From Siniperca chuatsi (Eukaryota; Chordata; Actinopteri; Centrarchiformes; Sinipercidae), in the NCBI RefSeq assembly GCF_020085105.1, contig NC_058046.1, positions 26,606,175 to 26,670,174 on the forward strand: a DNA stretch of 64,000 nt. Direction: 5' to 3'. Each line of letters starts with the position of its first letter. Within the stretch, counting starts at the first letter, position 1. Positions 27,228 to 39,832 of the stretch are shown one piece after another. A program made the position numbers and the translations under genes. The notes under the pieces are model-generated. The model did not search any database, was not told where the DNA came from, and saw only the letters and a list, made by a program, of their open reading frames with translations.

Positions 27228-29647
27228 ATATATATATCTATATATATATATAGATATATATATCTATATATATAGATATATATACATGAAGTCATTTTTT
27301 TGTTCATAAATGTCCTAATGGAATAATCAATATTAAAAATTGTAATTTCTTAATTATCTGTCTTTCTAAAAGATTAATTGACAACACACCAGTGAGTCAA
27401 TTGTTTACTTACATCCAACCATCAAATAATATCGATTTATAGTGTCGTGAAACTTTTACTTATAAATTACTAAAACTAAAACATTAGTAAAACAGTTAAT
27501 CAATTGTCAAAATTTGAACATACATGTTCAGTATGTCTAACTGACAACCCCTGTCAGATTCATACACTGACTGCATGTGTTTCTCAGGGCTACATTGTGG
27601 ATCTGTTCCGGGGTCTGATTGATCGGCAGGAGTGGACTGACTCTGGATCAGTGTCTGAGCGAGTGCTGAGGAGTTACCTGCTGCTGTTCGCCTGCGTCAG
27701 GAACTACGCTCCCTGTTTGACCAAAGCCACCCAGCTCTTTAACAAGTGGAAGGACTCCGATGGCAACATGAGGTCAGGGGTCGTAGTCCTAAATAGCACG
27801 ACAACAGTTTCCTTTATGAGTCTTCCTCACAAAACCTGTCTGTAGTCAGAGCTGCACTTTTTCAATATTGATAAGCACTTATATGTCGAGATGAAAAGTT
27901 TTCAGATAGTTGTTACTGAACTTTGAACTCTTTGTTTTTCAGCCTGCCTGTTGACATCACCATGGCAGTGTTTGTGATTGGAGCTCGAACACCAGAGGGG
28001 TGGGACTTCCTGTTTGAGAAGTACCGCCATTCATTGCAATTGTCTGCAAAGAGCCGCATGAAGACTGCAATGGCTGTCAGCCCACTGCAGGACAAGCTCA
28101 AGTGGTGGGTACATTATATAGCACTTCTGCAAGCATGTTTCCCATTCTTTTTATACTCTCCGACTCTCTCCCCCTAATTTCTCAATTTCCTTTTCTTTCT
28201 GCCCTTTCATTATCCTCTTTCCTCTTGTTTTCCGCTCTATTTTTCTCCTTTTACCCTTATTGCTGTCTGCAGGATGATGGAGCAGAGCCTCCACGGCGAG
28301 GTGATGAAGACTCAGGACCTCCCAGATGTGGTCGTCTCTGTCAGCAAGAACCCCCGTGGCTACAAACTGGCCTGGGACTTCCTCCGAGCCAACTGGCACA
28401 CCCTGATTAAGAAGTCAGTCAGCCCCATCATGCATATACTATACATTCCTCTCTAATTTTAAAGTTTAGCAACTATATGTATGCCAAAAATGCTTCATGT
28501 TAGTAAAATATTTGTTAAATCAAGCTTCACTGCAGTTTAAAATAACTCAGTGTCAAAAAAGTCATGTAGATATTTAAATCGCATGCATCTAAATTTCAGT
28601 ATTTTTGCTGACAGTTGAGGGTTTTGCTAGGCTGTCATGTTATAAGAAAGACCCAAATGGGATTCCCTCAAGATTTAAAAGGAGTCAGTAACAGCTTTTT
28701 TTGAAAAACCCCATATGTTAGCTTTTGTTAGTAGCTTAAATATGTAGAGCCTTAGAATGCTTGTTTTTCCAACAAAATGTTAGGAGAGTTGTGTATTCAG
28801 AATTTTTAATTGTGTCTCTGTTTACTTCGATGCCACAGGTTTGACTTGGGCTCTCACTCCATATCATACATGGTGACTGGGGTGACCAACCAGTATTCTA
28901 CCAGGGAGATGATAGATGAGGTAAGCAAGGCTGTGTGTCCATTATGGACCACACTTTTGGTCTTCCATTACTTATGTCTGTCTGTAGAAAGTGTGTGCTG
29001 ATGCCCCAAGATTTTATCTAAAAAAAAAAAAAAAAAAATCTCATTAATTATCTATGTAAATAAGTGTAAATCCACTCATGGGTCTATGTCCCACATGTTT
29101 TCTTTGTCTCCTGTCTTTTCTTTTTTTGCTGTAATTTTGTTGCTAATTTAAATGAAAAGCTCAAAAACAAAACTCTTAAGAAACACTGATTCAAATGTGA
29201 AAAATGATTAGTAGCCATGAACAGCAGTAAATTGATCTGTTGAGCACTGGTTGCAAAATAAAACAACATTGTGACTACTTTTAACAACAAGAGGGCATTC
29301 TAAGTAGCTGAATACAGTATGTTCATCTGAATTTGTCACTTAGTAATTATAGATGTAGTCTGACTGCACAAAATTAACTTTGCTGCTCTAGGTTAGCTTG
29401 TTTATTACATGAATTGGTGGAAGTCAGGTTAAATATTGGATATGTTTTTAAGTCTACCTACCCTGTATGTGCTCAGGTACGAAACTTCTTTGGCTCCCTG
29501 ACCGAGGAGACAGGCTCAGAGATGAGATGTATCCGGCAGACCTATGAGACCATTGAGGATAACATCCGTTGGATGGACACCAACCTTCCCCTGCTGCAGG
29601 CCTGGCTGAACAAACACAGCCACAAAGCCGTGCATGAAGATTTGTAG
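19933..29647 (+). CDS. erap1: Endoplasmic reticulum aminopeptidase 1 (M1 family)
   Basis: Complete gene. A non-coding first exon ends at 19423. The second exon starts at 19902, with the start codon at 19933. Coding exons: 19933-20423, 20893-21031, 21252-21386, 21623-21743, 22494-22648, 22942-23055, 23432-23563, 23732-23863, 24529-24612, 24958-25115, 25303-25382, 25519-25702, 25942-26098, 27588-27772, 27943-28104, 28273-28413, 28839-28920, 29477-29647; 940 aa (human ERAP1 941). Seen: a hydrophobic signal peptide ([18 protein letters not shown]); GAMEN at 306-310; HELAH with H342, H346 and catalytic E343; third zinc ligand E365 in NEGFAKF. Q170 in STQFEAT corresponds to human ERAP1 Q181, where ERAP2 has Asp, so this is ERAP1-type. 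No transmembrane anchor before the catalytic domain, unlike LNPEP. Family knowledge: trims N-terminally extended peptides in the ER lumen for MHC class I loading. A (TG)n tract sits just inside intron 9. Confidence 0.95.
22277..22294 (+). repeat. Poly(A) tract in erap1 intron
   Basis: An uninterrupted A-run of roughly 17 bases in the intron before the GAMEN exon. It could be the tail of an old retroposon, but no body was recognised upstream. Confidence 0.4.
23872..23947 (+). repeat. (TG)n microsatellite next to a splice donor
   Basis: About 38 uninterrupted TG units begin 9 bases into the intron that follows the erap1 exon 23732-23863 (donor AAT/GTGAGT). The tract is UG in the transcript. 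Confidence 0.98.
27195..27285. repeat. (TA)n microsatellite
   Basis: About 90 bp of alternating TA with a few CTA/TAG interruptions that make it palindromic. It lies in the 1.5-kb intron before the erap1 exon 27588-27772. Confidence 0.95.
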
Positions 29648-30905
29648 CTCCAGGGGAAACAAAAAAGCCTAGATTGGACAATTATGTCGCTAAAAGCAGA
29701 AACTACGAGAGGCGTGGATGCGACTCACAAGACTTGGAGCATCTCTTGGAGTCAGACATGAATCGCAAATTTAATGACTTTTTAATTGAAGACAAAATTC
29801 AGTGACTCCTGACTTAGCCTCGCTAAATGTAAAGACTAAAAAAACAAAACATAACCAACAATCAAAAACATTTGGATCCTGCGTCATCTCAAAATCTTAA
29901 TTACCCCAAACCTGACTGACCTGAATTGGCACTTATGCACCAACACTTAGGACTTACTTGTGACTTGCAAAACAATGACTTTCTGCCACCTCTGTAAACT
30001 ACAGCCTAAGTGCTGTTCATTGGAGGTGTTTCACAGGTTCAAAGAGATAGTAAGTAAAGAAAGAGAAGTAATTGTAGATTTCCCCCCATAAGGTTTGAGG
30101 AGGTAACATCAATTCCTCATTGTTGTGTTTCAAAGCAATCTGCAATATTCATGACACCGAAACATTTGTGCTCAGAACTGTCAGTGTGTGTTTGTATATA
30201 TATGTTTGTTTTGGGTGAAGTGGGTTGTGTGAGTTTTCACCAGCAATTTTCAAGATGTTCGAAGATGAGTGCAGTGTTTCCTGTGTGAAGTAAGTAAGTG
30301 AATATTTAATTTTTCTCAGATATTTAGGTACCAGACCACTCCTCACCTAACATGAAAAGCAAAAAAAAAAAAAAAAAAAGATTGGACAGTCCCTCTAGAG
30401 AAAGAAGGCTTACTGCCTCCAGCCTTCATAAAAATACTGCAAAATGTTGGAATATCTGAAACGGCTACACCTGAATGAATTCTGAAACAATTGTTTGTAA
30501 CAAAAGTTACCCTAATGCACTAGTTAGATTTTTGCATGGGGTAAGGGTTGTTGAACCATAACTGATTTACAACTCAACATCACACTGCTGTAAGATCAGA
30601 GCACATACAGTTTTTGTTTGTTTGAGTTTCCAATATTGGGAACATAAATATAAATTCTGACACCACTGGTCCTTCTTGGTAGCATTTTTAACTTTATTGA
30701 AATTCTCATATAGATGTCAAAAGAAAGTGCACTAAAAGTAATGTGTTGTCACCAAAAAGTCTTTGGTTTATTCAACACAGTATTTTATGCTACTGTAAAA
30801 TCCCTGTTTTGTGGGATAGGATTCATAGCAATTCTGTTATTGTGTAAAGAGAATATGTGTTGGTTGAATTAAATATTGGACCAATAAAGTTAATTTGACT
30901 TATTT
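29648..30905 (+). other. 3' UTR of erap1
   Basis: Sequence after the TAG at 29645-29647 shows no coding signal or acceptor. An A-run lies at about 30360-30379, and AATAAA at 30883-30888 fits as the poly(A) signal, giving a 3' UTR of about 1.25 kb. Confidence 0.6.
30883..30888 (+). promoter_or_regulatory. Poly(A) signal, erap1
   Basis: AATAAA inside GGACCAATAAAGTTAATTTG, about 1.24 kb after the stop codon. It is the first canonical signal found downstream of the gene in a suitable context. Confidence 0.55.
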
Positions 30906-32199
30906 CCATTTGTATTTCTATTATTGTTATTATAGTAATATTGGTAATTCTTGCATGTTAAGCCCTGGTAATTATATGGATATAACCTTTGTACCGTTTC
31001 ATTCCGCTGATCAGTAGGTGAAACACTTTGCCAGTAGTAAAGATAAAATTTCCAGGTTTGTGGTGTTTATAGTCATTTCACCTGTGTTTCTATTCAGTCA
31101 CACAAACACAAGAAGGAGGAGTATTTGTCTTTAAAGGGAAACTCCATTAAGATCACTTTACTTGTCAGGGGAGTACTATTCTGCCAATGACAACAGTTGC
31201 ATAATATACTCTTGTGCTCTGAAGGACATTTGTCAAGTGTATGAAAATAACCTCTGATGATGTCATAGTGATGTCATCAGGGGTTATCTCGGCTTGGATT
31301 TGAAGACTACAAGTTTTTAACAGAAAGCCTGCTTGACAAACAGGGATGGTGTGTGGAGTTTGTAAGACAGGCTTTAACTTGCATTATGGTAAATGTAAGA
31401 TGCAGGGGTTTTGGAGCTTGACCCATACTGGGGACTACAACTCAGGATATCTAAATTCTGACAGTTTCTCTGTCTCAGTCTTTTGCAAGTGTCCCAACTT
31501 TAAACCTGATCCAGGCGCCATTAGCCTGTTTCAAAATGGTAGAGCGCCTGTGAAAAACAATGAATGAAATTATAGAAGAAACGCTTTAATTTAGTCAAAG
31601 AAAATCCCATGAATCCATGCTTTAACCCAGATTAAGCTAACTGTGTCAAAGTGGCATGAGCACTCAACCAATCACACGCATACATGGCTTTACAAGTGTT
31701 TTAGCAGCCGTCTGAACTGTTGCTTTGACTCCGGAGCACCAATACTCTATGCTCATGGAGGAGCCTCAAGATAAAGGTGCTCTTGAATTCGGAAACAGGC
31801 TTGTAGCCTTTTTTTCTCTCTCCTGCAGGTTTTAATCTTTCTGGTTAATCTCTATGTAAAAATTTATTTTACTGCTCTTCTTCTGCTGCTCTTGTTTCTA
31901 AGGCAATTTACCTCTCAGCTGAGGCTTTGTGGAGAAAGGTAGCTGTTATTTTAAATCTTCTAATGCTGCCATAAATTCTTCTGATGGACCTTTAACACAA
32001 ACTAATAAAACACACCACCCAACTAATAAAACACACGCATACATTCATATATGTGAGCATATATTCATACACATAACACCTGTGTATGAGCTTAGCACAA
32101 GCTTAAACACACCGTTGATATAACAAATAATACTTCAATTTCTGAAGGTGTTTCAGGGACTCATATACATGCTGGGCTTTGCACTCACTGCCAGGCACC
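30906..32199. other. Intergenic stretch between erap1 and the PPxY membrane protein gene
   Basis: No host gene recognised. The block near 31245-31290 with repeated TGATGTCAT words (GATGATGTCATAGTGATGTC) resembles fish non-autonomous DNA-transposon sequence, but no terminal repeats could be placed. A 73-codon open frame at 31346-31567 has no recognisable domain and is not called a gene. Confidence 0.35.
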
Positions 32200-32297
32200 A
32201 CCCCCTCATCAGCACACCCACAATAGAAACTGCACTCTGCTCCAGTGAGTTTACTCTCCCAGTAAAACACCTGAGGAGAGCCGTCTCTGGACTGGAG
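32200..32297 (+). other. Candidate non-coding first exon, PPxY protein gene
   Basis: CTGGACTGGAG/GTAAGAGCC at 32297/32298 is a good splice donor with no coding frame that continues into the next exon. The start of the exon is not determined; the position given is nominal. It would splice to the acceptor at 33378/33379. Confidence 0.35.
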
Positions 32298-33443
32298 GTA
32301 AGAGCCTGAAGTTTGTCTGTCTTCTTCTGCTTCCTGTTAATGAAACTTACTACTCGATTACTAAAAACTGATCAAATTTAATCTCATTATGACGTATCTC
32401 AAATGAAACATATTAGGAGCTGTTTATTTGTTTAGTCAGTATTTACAGACCTGGCCCCTCTTCCAATATGCTCACTGAACATGTGTTGTGAATTTTGACC
32501 TCACCCGCCTCTCGTGATTTATGTGGTCTGTTATGTCAGAATAAAAATAGGGGAAATGTTAGTTTTAGTTAGTTTCGGGTTTTAATCTGAGGCTGTTGAT
32601 ATGAATGACATGAGCAGTGAATCAAAGCAATAATCTATCTGTTGACTAATATCATGTGACGGAACTATATGACCCTGATTGCCTACCTTATCAGTTTAAT
32701 TGTGCTGTCCTGTGAAAACAATGCATCTCCAAAACATCTACTTTTCGTGAACAGCCCTCTTCTCAGCTTTGTGGCAAGGTAATCCAATGGGTTTTTAAAT
32801 GGTCTACATAGCTTAAGAGTTATGAGATGAAGAGTTTTATGCTAAATTCAATTTAGACCACATCTTATGCTGTGTCAGGCTTTGATATCGATGCCTCTGA
32901 CCTCCTTATACACTATTACCTCAATATTCCTGTTGATCGCCTAATAGGTTTCCACAGTGTTCCATAGTGGAGCAAATGTAATCATCATATCTTTGCGTAA
33001 TAACCCCAACCAGGTAGATTGAATGACAGTAAACCTTATGAGGTTACTGCAGGATAAACTGTTTTCCTGTAACAGATGTGCTTCCGTAACTATATTATCT
33101 GTCCGCCTACAAGTAGAGACAGGCAATAAAATATTCTTGGATCATGGTGTCTTGGACAAAACATTTATGGGTCTTAAGTTCAAAGTATACTTTCCTGTTG
33201 ATCCAGAAAGAGGGCATCAACTTGGGCCTACCATAAAGTAGTGTACAAGACAAGCATGTTTAAAGTCTATAAAGTTAAGCAGCTATAGAGGATAAAAGGA
33301 CAGAGGATTTTTTAGACAAATAAAACATTTAATTGATGGCAAAATCAATATGCAATGTTTTGCCTGTTTCCCCTTCAGGTTTGTGGTTTCTGACTCCACT
33401 TCCATTTTTGGTCCATCAAGAGTTCATCCACACAGCTCTAAGG

Positions 33444-35532
33444 ATGTCATCTCACTACATTCCCATTCTAGAGTAAGACACATTTCTTTTCATCTACAAG
33501 TTTCTTGGGTAATTAAGTCAACCATTTTTTGTTTTGTTGACACTGGCTTTACTTCCTCATTGAGTGGTCCCACAGACCCGACAGCTGCATGTACTGCGTA
33601 AGATTGATAATAATTGAAAAATCTGACCTTGTTAAAACTGAACAGTATGAAAGTGTAAACCCTGCCCTTTACCACAAACTGAGCTTTCACTATTGATGAA
33701 AGTGACGAAATATGGAAATGACCACAAATAATTGTATTTACATTAAGTAAGGACATATTTCATGTTTTATATGTTATATTGGCTATGCATTACAAATATA
33801 GTATTCTTTTTCTTTGACAAAAAGTCACTCACAGAGAAAGAAATGTATAGTTTATTATCCTACATAGTGATGTAGCTGGGTCAGTTAAACCCTAGAGAGG
33901 TCTAAGTCTGTGTCATACCTCTTATGAATAAACTATAGTAAAATTCCAATAACAGAAATTCAAATAAACTTATTCGGAATTTGGGAGGGGTTGCGATGTG
34001 CAAAAAGAACTGTCAACACCAATCACAGCTGGGGTCTCTGAGATCCCAAACAGAAGTAATGTGTTGTTTTCTGTAGTGGAACCCTGAAACATGTCATCAG
34101 TTCAAAATTATTTTTATAAGCACTTCTCATAAAACCAATAAAATAGCATCAGTATAATAATATGTTATATAATAAAATGATAAAACTAGTACAGTCTGTT
34201 TTTTAGCTCTTAAGAGGACCCGGGATCTCCAGGACCCTAAACACAACATTTAAAATCATTATAACTTAAAAGGCATAACTATTTCATCATCAATAATGTC
34301 TTTTTAAATACAAATGGATTTGGACAGAGTAAGGCCATATATACTGTATATACAGTATACTGTATGTATGTGTGTGTGTTTCTTGTTCTTATATCCCGGT
34401 GGGGACTTTAACCTGAATGCACACCAACCCATGGGGACTTGTGTCAGAGTGGGAGTGGAGACAGCTTTCTGAGGGTTTAGACTTGGTTTTAGGGTTCAGG
34501 TTGCAATCAGGTTAGGGTTAGGGTCAGGGTTAAGGTTAGGCATTTAGATGTGATGGTTAAGGTTAGGGTAAGGGGCTAAGGAAAGCATTATGTCAATGAC
34601 TGTCCCCCACAGGGATAGTGAAACAAATGTGTGTGTGTATGTGTGTGTGTGTGAATTTGCTCTGGTGTTTGAAGAAAGTTTTTCTTCTTAATTTTTGCCT
34701 ACCTCCACTTCCCTCTCCCTCCCTTTCTTTCCTTTCACTCCTCCACCTTCCCATTGACACTTCCTTCATTGCCTCTTCTCTTTCCTATCATCCTCATCTA
34801 TCTCTCACCTTCAAACCATTTCCCACACTCTCTCTGTCTTCCTCTGTTTTGCACCCATCTCAATCTTTCTCATCCTCCTCTCACCCATCTCCTCCTCTTC
34901 CTCTTCAAGGATCTTCCTGGGCATCCTGGGCTTCGGCCTCTCCATCATGTTCTGCACGACCTTCTGCAGGGCGTGCAGTCGCTTAAGGGAGGAGCATATA
35001 GAGAGGGAGGCGTGGAGACGCAGTGAGCAGGACGGGTGCCCTCGTTCGATATATTTCATCCCCTACCCTAGAAGAATGTCACAGCAGGACAGTGAAGACC
35101 ACCACAGGGTGTCTCAACACAGCCAGGAGCTCCACACACCACCACAATACAGTACTGCTGTCTACTGTGGGCCCCCACCTTCCTATAATGAGGTGATTCT
35201 GGAACAAAACCACTCAATGACAGATCAAAACTGAAAACTTTACTAGCCAGACCAGGATGCATCAGATTGTGTCCCATTTTGATTTTGCCTTCAGCACTTC
35301 CTGTCCCCAAAACCCTGAATTCAATGCAAAAATAATTCACATAACATCTACTTCAATGTGTATTTCCTGGTATTTAATTTTTTTACTTTGTGTTTCTTCC
35401 TGTGTATTTCAGCTGGGATTCAAGCCTGAGGATCTTCCCCCTGCTTATACAGAATATAACACTCCTGTGTATCCCATCACACCTCCACCTCTCACAGACA
35501 TGGTTCAACCACAAACACAGTCACAACCATAA
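33444..35532 (+). CDS. Predicted small single-pass membrane protein with PPxY motifs
   Basis: Gene model: exon 33379-33472 (start codon 33444), exon 34910-35192, exon 35413-35532 (stop TAA); 143 aa. Borders are CTAGA/GTAAGA, TTCAAG/GATC, AATGAG/GTGATT and TTTCAG/CTGG; phases join. Seen: a short start (MSSHYIPILE), then a hydrophobic helix ending in cysteines (IFLGILGFGLSIMFCTTFCR), a basic/acidic juxtamembrane stretch with more Cys, and a Pro/Tyr-rich tail: TPPQYST, GPPPSYNE, LPPAYTEY. PPSY and PPAY are PPxY motifs, which bind WW domains such as those of NEDD4-family ubiquitin ligases. Inference: a type III-like membrane adaptor with a cytosolic tail, possibly palmitoylated. The plan resembles TMEM92, WBP1, VOPP1 and TMEM139, but no specific orthologue could be named. 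If the last intron is retained, the frame continues from 35193 to a TGA after SYNEVILEQNHSMTDQN. Confidence 0.65.
34370..34640 (+). repeat. Fish dispersed repeat with TTAGGG-like words
   Basis: In the intron before exon 34910-35192. GTGTGTGTTTCTTGTTCTTA and CCCGGTGGGGACTTTAACCT start the unit, several GGTTAGGGTTAGGG-type words lie in the middle (34495-34580), and CACAGGGATAGTGAAACAAA then (TG)n end it. I recognise this layout from memory as a common teleost dispersed element. The TTAGGG words are part of it and do not form a telomere. Confidence 0.65.
34690..34907 (+). other. Long polypyrimidine tract before a splice acceptor
   Basis: Roughly 215 bases of mostly C and T lead into the acceptor CTCTTCAAG at 34909. 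The tract is far longer than a normal acceptor tract needs. Confidence 0.85.
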
Positions 35533-37423
35533 CCCAGGACCATCACACTGTGCCTGTGTTGAGGTTATGGACAGTCTTGATTATTGAACTGCCTCATGGA
35601 CTTGAGTGATATAATGTTTTTATGTTTTAAAGCTTCTTCTTATTTTGTTATTGTTTTTTTGTTCATTGTGGTAATGAATGTGATGATGGCACAGACAGGA
35701 TGAAAGCTGCAGAGATGACATGAGGTTTAAAGCTACAACGCCATGAGTATACAGCACATTGTCCGAGCCACTAAAACACTTAAGACCCAAAATACATTTT
35801 ATACCCATATGATGATTGTTGAAATGGGATCTGTGCACATAATTTCCCCACTTGCTGTTCTCCAACAAACAGATTATGCTTTTGGTCCTGTTTGTTTGCA
35901 TGTTTTTTCATTAGCAGGATATCTCAAAAAACACTTTATAGGTATTAATGAAATTAGTGTAAATTCAGGTGGCAATGTGTATCTAATTGTGCCATCATGT
36001 GGCCATTTATGAAGCACTTTGTTTTGGGTCATGTCTACTGAATCATGAGGACTGGGTGCCATTTTCCCCCTTGGTCTCTCCGTTTTCCAACATTAATGAG
36101 TGCCAGCACAGATTTTCCATTAAATGTTTTCTTGCCACTTCTACCAATTTATCCTATCTTCACAAAATCTGGTACGTTATAAATTTGGGTGAGCCGCATA
36201 TGTAGTACAATTTTCCTGGTTGCCAGAGTCTTGTAGTTGTGGCCTATTTGACATAAATTGGTATAACTCTTGAACACATTGTGAAGTTTCAACCAAATTT
36301 ATATTGCACATATGAATTCTGTGCAGTTGATAGTATTTTGCAGATAGGTGGCACAACAACATGATGAACTGAAATGACCTTAACTCAATGTTCATGAGTC
36401 GCTTGATTTCATGGCGCAATTTATCCCTTTTTTGAACCCAAATATCCATAGACAGGATTTTGATTTTTTTCTTTCAGGAAAATTACAAGTTGAGAAGATT
36501 GTTCAGCCTTAGATAGGTATTGTTTAAATAGTGTATAATATATAATATAACAGATAATACTGAACTGAGTAGCAGGCTTGAGACAAAAGCAGAGACACAC
36601 AGGGTGTGTGAAAAGCATGTGTTTTTACATGTCGCATACATGTGTTTTCAGGGACTGAATGATGTATTCATGTTGCATTCAAATAGTAGGAACAACTTTC
36701 AGAAAAACTTGTTGGTCCAAAGCAACAACTTGTTCTCAGGTAATCAAACTTGACTGAAGTTTTCTGTAGATTTTAATACGATTATATTGTGTCATTGCAT
36801 GTTAAGAGACATGACCTGAAATTGGATCATATTTTTTTTTCCTTTCTCTGTTGTTGTCTTTCTTATTTTCTTTTTAGTGACACTAGACAAACCTACTGCT
36901 TTATACCGCGGCCCCAAAGTATTTACCTGCTCAGAGGAGTGTAAACCAAGACAGCTGCTTTTTGTGAGATTAATGGAGACTTTGATTTAAGTCTTTAATT
37001 AAACAATGACGATACTATAAATGAAATGTGTAAATGTGCAAATAGCACATAAGAAGTGTTCGAATCTCAGGACATATAGTAGCTGGTCTACTAACAGATC
37101 TCTGACTAGAATGACAAAACATACGTGTCACTGTATGTCTGTAATATCACCCAAAGTAGATTTGCTTTTGAGAAAAATAAAATTAGAAATACAGATAAAA
37201 TATGTCTATATATTTAATTTTATGCCATATTTCTATGTCAATGTAAGATGTTCATCATATGTTTTTCAACAAACAATAAATACAGCACTGTAACTGAACT
37301 TTCTGTTGTATGTTAACATTTAGGCACATTTTTGCTCATTGTGCATGAGAGATACATTGGTCCTTGTTTAATTTGCAGAATAATGGTGTTCTTGGTTATT
37401 ATTTGATTTTATGTGCCATCCAT
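35533..37423. other. Gene-poor stretch after the PPxY protein gene
   Basis: The first part must be the 3' UTR of the PPxY gene; no AATAAA was found close after the stop. The next one noticed is at about 37275. The remainder holds no recognised exon or transposon. Confidence 0.35.
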
Positions 37424-37505
37424 CCATCCTTCCAGCCATCCAGCCATCCATCCATTAACATTCGGCGAGAGGCGGGGTACACCCTGGATAGGTCGCCAGT
37501 CATGT
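37424..37505 (+). repeat. Fish dispersed repeat fragment (CATC-rich)
   Basis: CATCCATCCATCC-type repeats followed by CGAGAGGCGGGGTACACCCT and GGATAGGTCGCCAGTC, which I recognise from memory as the tail of a very common teleost retroposon-type repeat. Confidence 0.65.
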
Positions 37506-38412
37506 GCCATCCAGTCTGACTTTTCAAAATTTTCCACTCGTGCACCAAAAGTATTTCCTACGCACATGTTAGCCAGGCACTTCTTCAAGGAACAACCTTT
37601 ACTCTACTTTACTTAAGTCAACGTTCATCCTAACTTCTATGTACATGTTTTGTCTTCGTTATGCACTCACAATTAAGCTTTTCCCACTTTTTTAACTGCT
37701 TAAAGTTACAAGAAAGGCCTTCTAAATAGTGGGTGGAGAGTCATAAATCAGAGATATACTAGACTGTGCCGGTGGAATGCAAACACAGACCAGATTGAAT
37801 GAAACAAACTCACTGCGGGAGTAGAAGGGTTTACAGTTTACAAGTAAATATTCCAGATCAGGAGAACAGTGCTGTTGAATCACGGTATCGATCCACACAG
37901 CCACGTCTCCGTGAAGCATGGTCCAACATGTGTCCCAGACATTCACACATGATCTGTTATCCTATATATGTCAAGAGGGCTTGAACATGTTGTTTCTCTC
38001 TGTTTTAAGGCAATGGGATGTGGTGTCGTCTGCCAGCCTCTATAAGGGGAAATCCTCTCCTCTCATGCATATCTCTACTGCGCTATGCTATCACTTATGT
38101 GTGTCTATGTGGATGTGTGCATTAGTTTAAATCCCAGAATATCTTTCTTCCTGTACACGTTTTAGAGCCAGAGTCTAATTTTATGACAACAGCTGTTCCT
38201 GATTCATGACACCAAAGTCTGTGAGAGAGTTAAGCACTGTGGGTCTCAACACCCCTAAGCATGTTATTTAGAGGAGTGTTGTCTGCAAGTCATTCAGAAT
38301 ACAACACAAAAAACATGAGTCCAGGGGAGACCATGTGAGGTTCTTGGAAGCTTTCACAGCAGAAACCAATAACCCATAAATGGAACACACACACACACAC
38401 GCACACACACAG

Positions 38413-38443
<31 letters not shown>

Positions 38444-39773
38444 AAGGATTTTGTTTGTGGGGAGGAAAGGAGGCTGGTAGAATAGCCAAGAATGTAGAAA
38501 GTGTGTATTGTTTCATAGTGCAAATTAAACACTAGAGGGCAGTGTGTAAACATGCTCATGCCCAGTGTATATTTTTATTTATATTATTTCAGGCAGTTCT
38601 TGCAAATCTTCAGCACAACCACACTGCAGCTGGTGGGTACGTGCCTTTCCCAAGAGCAGATTCACAGTAGATTTTTAGCAAAGAAAAAACACACACACAC
38701 ACTAAAAAAAACACACTTTCCCATCCAGTCAAGGATTAACAACGGACATGTTGTCATATGTGTTGACATCTATATTACAGGGATGATTATAGCTTCCACT
38801 ATTTAATTGTTTGTATTTAACTGCTTGGTGATTTCAATAGTTTGGCACATGTACACAGGCCAACCAGCCCAGTACTAGACTCTGTACCAAAAATGTATTG
38901 ATTTTGGAAATGTGTAAGAAGTTATCAGTGGGAAAATATGATTCAGAAAGTTGCTGGCGCAAGTACGTTTACAAGCTTAATTGAGTGGAGGAGGTTCAAG
39001 GTTCACACGAATCAGCAGACCTGCTAATCACTCACCTTTTTTTTTTTAACTTGCTGAATCATTGCTGATTGCTCTCACCATCTTCCTGAATAAGTGGCTT
39101 GTTGTTTGTATTTTTAGATCTCTGCAAGTTGTGTAGTTGTGCTTGTGTTTTGAAGTCTGAATTTTCCCTTGTCCTCGCAGAATATAAACAATATTTCTCT
39201 GAAGCAGTGACAGCAGCAGGAGAAATGCATGAGGGGGGACCTATTGAGGTTTCTGCGTGGCACCAGAAAGTATTCAGACCAATAACCCCTGAAATCAAAA
39301 ACTCCTCCTCTTCTACTATTACACCATATGTCCTGTCTCACATTTGTTTCTCTCTCTTCCCCCCTCTCTTTCTGGCTCTGTCCATACTTAGTGCCCTGCA
39401 ATGGTATTTCATTCAGCTTACCTGACTTTGAACTAACTTGCTAGGGCTTGGTATCACAATAGACCCTGTAGCTTTAAGTGATTGATTGGCTGATTCTATG
39501 GTTTAATTTCTTTCAAATCACTTAGTAGTAAATTTTCAGTGAGAGGGCAGATGCAGTGAAAATTTACAAAACAATTCACACAAAGATATCTGTCAATTAT
39601 TATCATATACTGTAGCTTTGTTCTTTATATTCATGTAGGCTATGTAAACGCTGCGTACAGTATAGTGTTCGTTTACTGTGCATTCAAGCGTGTATATGTA
39701 GGCCTATGCACGTTTTTACGCATATTTGGGGAGTTATTTTTGTATATAAACACATGTGACTTCCTTACATTTC
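37506..39773. other. Gene-free stretch with a (CA)n tract
   Basis: No exon with similarity to a known protein was found. It contains the (CA)n tract at 38389-38442 and a short (CA)n near 38690. The open frame at 39099-39425 has a hydrophobic end but no recognised domain and no splice context, and is not called. Confidence 0.35.
38389..38442 (+). repeat. (CA)n microsatellite
   Basis: Imperfect CA repeat with G interruptions, about 54 bp. Confidence 0.95.
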
Positions 39774-39832
39774 AGAATCAGAATCAGAAATACTTCATTG
39801 ATCCCCGAGGGGAAACTCTTTTGTTACAGCAG
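39774..39832 (+). repeat. Fish retroposon tail fragment
   Basis: CAGAATCAGAATCAGAAATA then TTCATTGATCCCCGAGGGGA: the recurrent 'tcagaatcagaaatactttattgatccccgag' tail of fish retroposons. Recognised from memory. Confidence 0.65.

Noticed and set aside
34495-34580. Interstitial telomere array
   Set aside because: The TTAGGG words are few and degenerate and lie inside a known type of fish dispersed repeat.
39099-39425. 108-codon open frame with a hydrophobic C-terminus
   Set aside because: No domain, no splice context and no promoter; composition fits chance translation of T-rich DNA.
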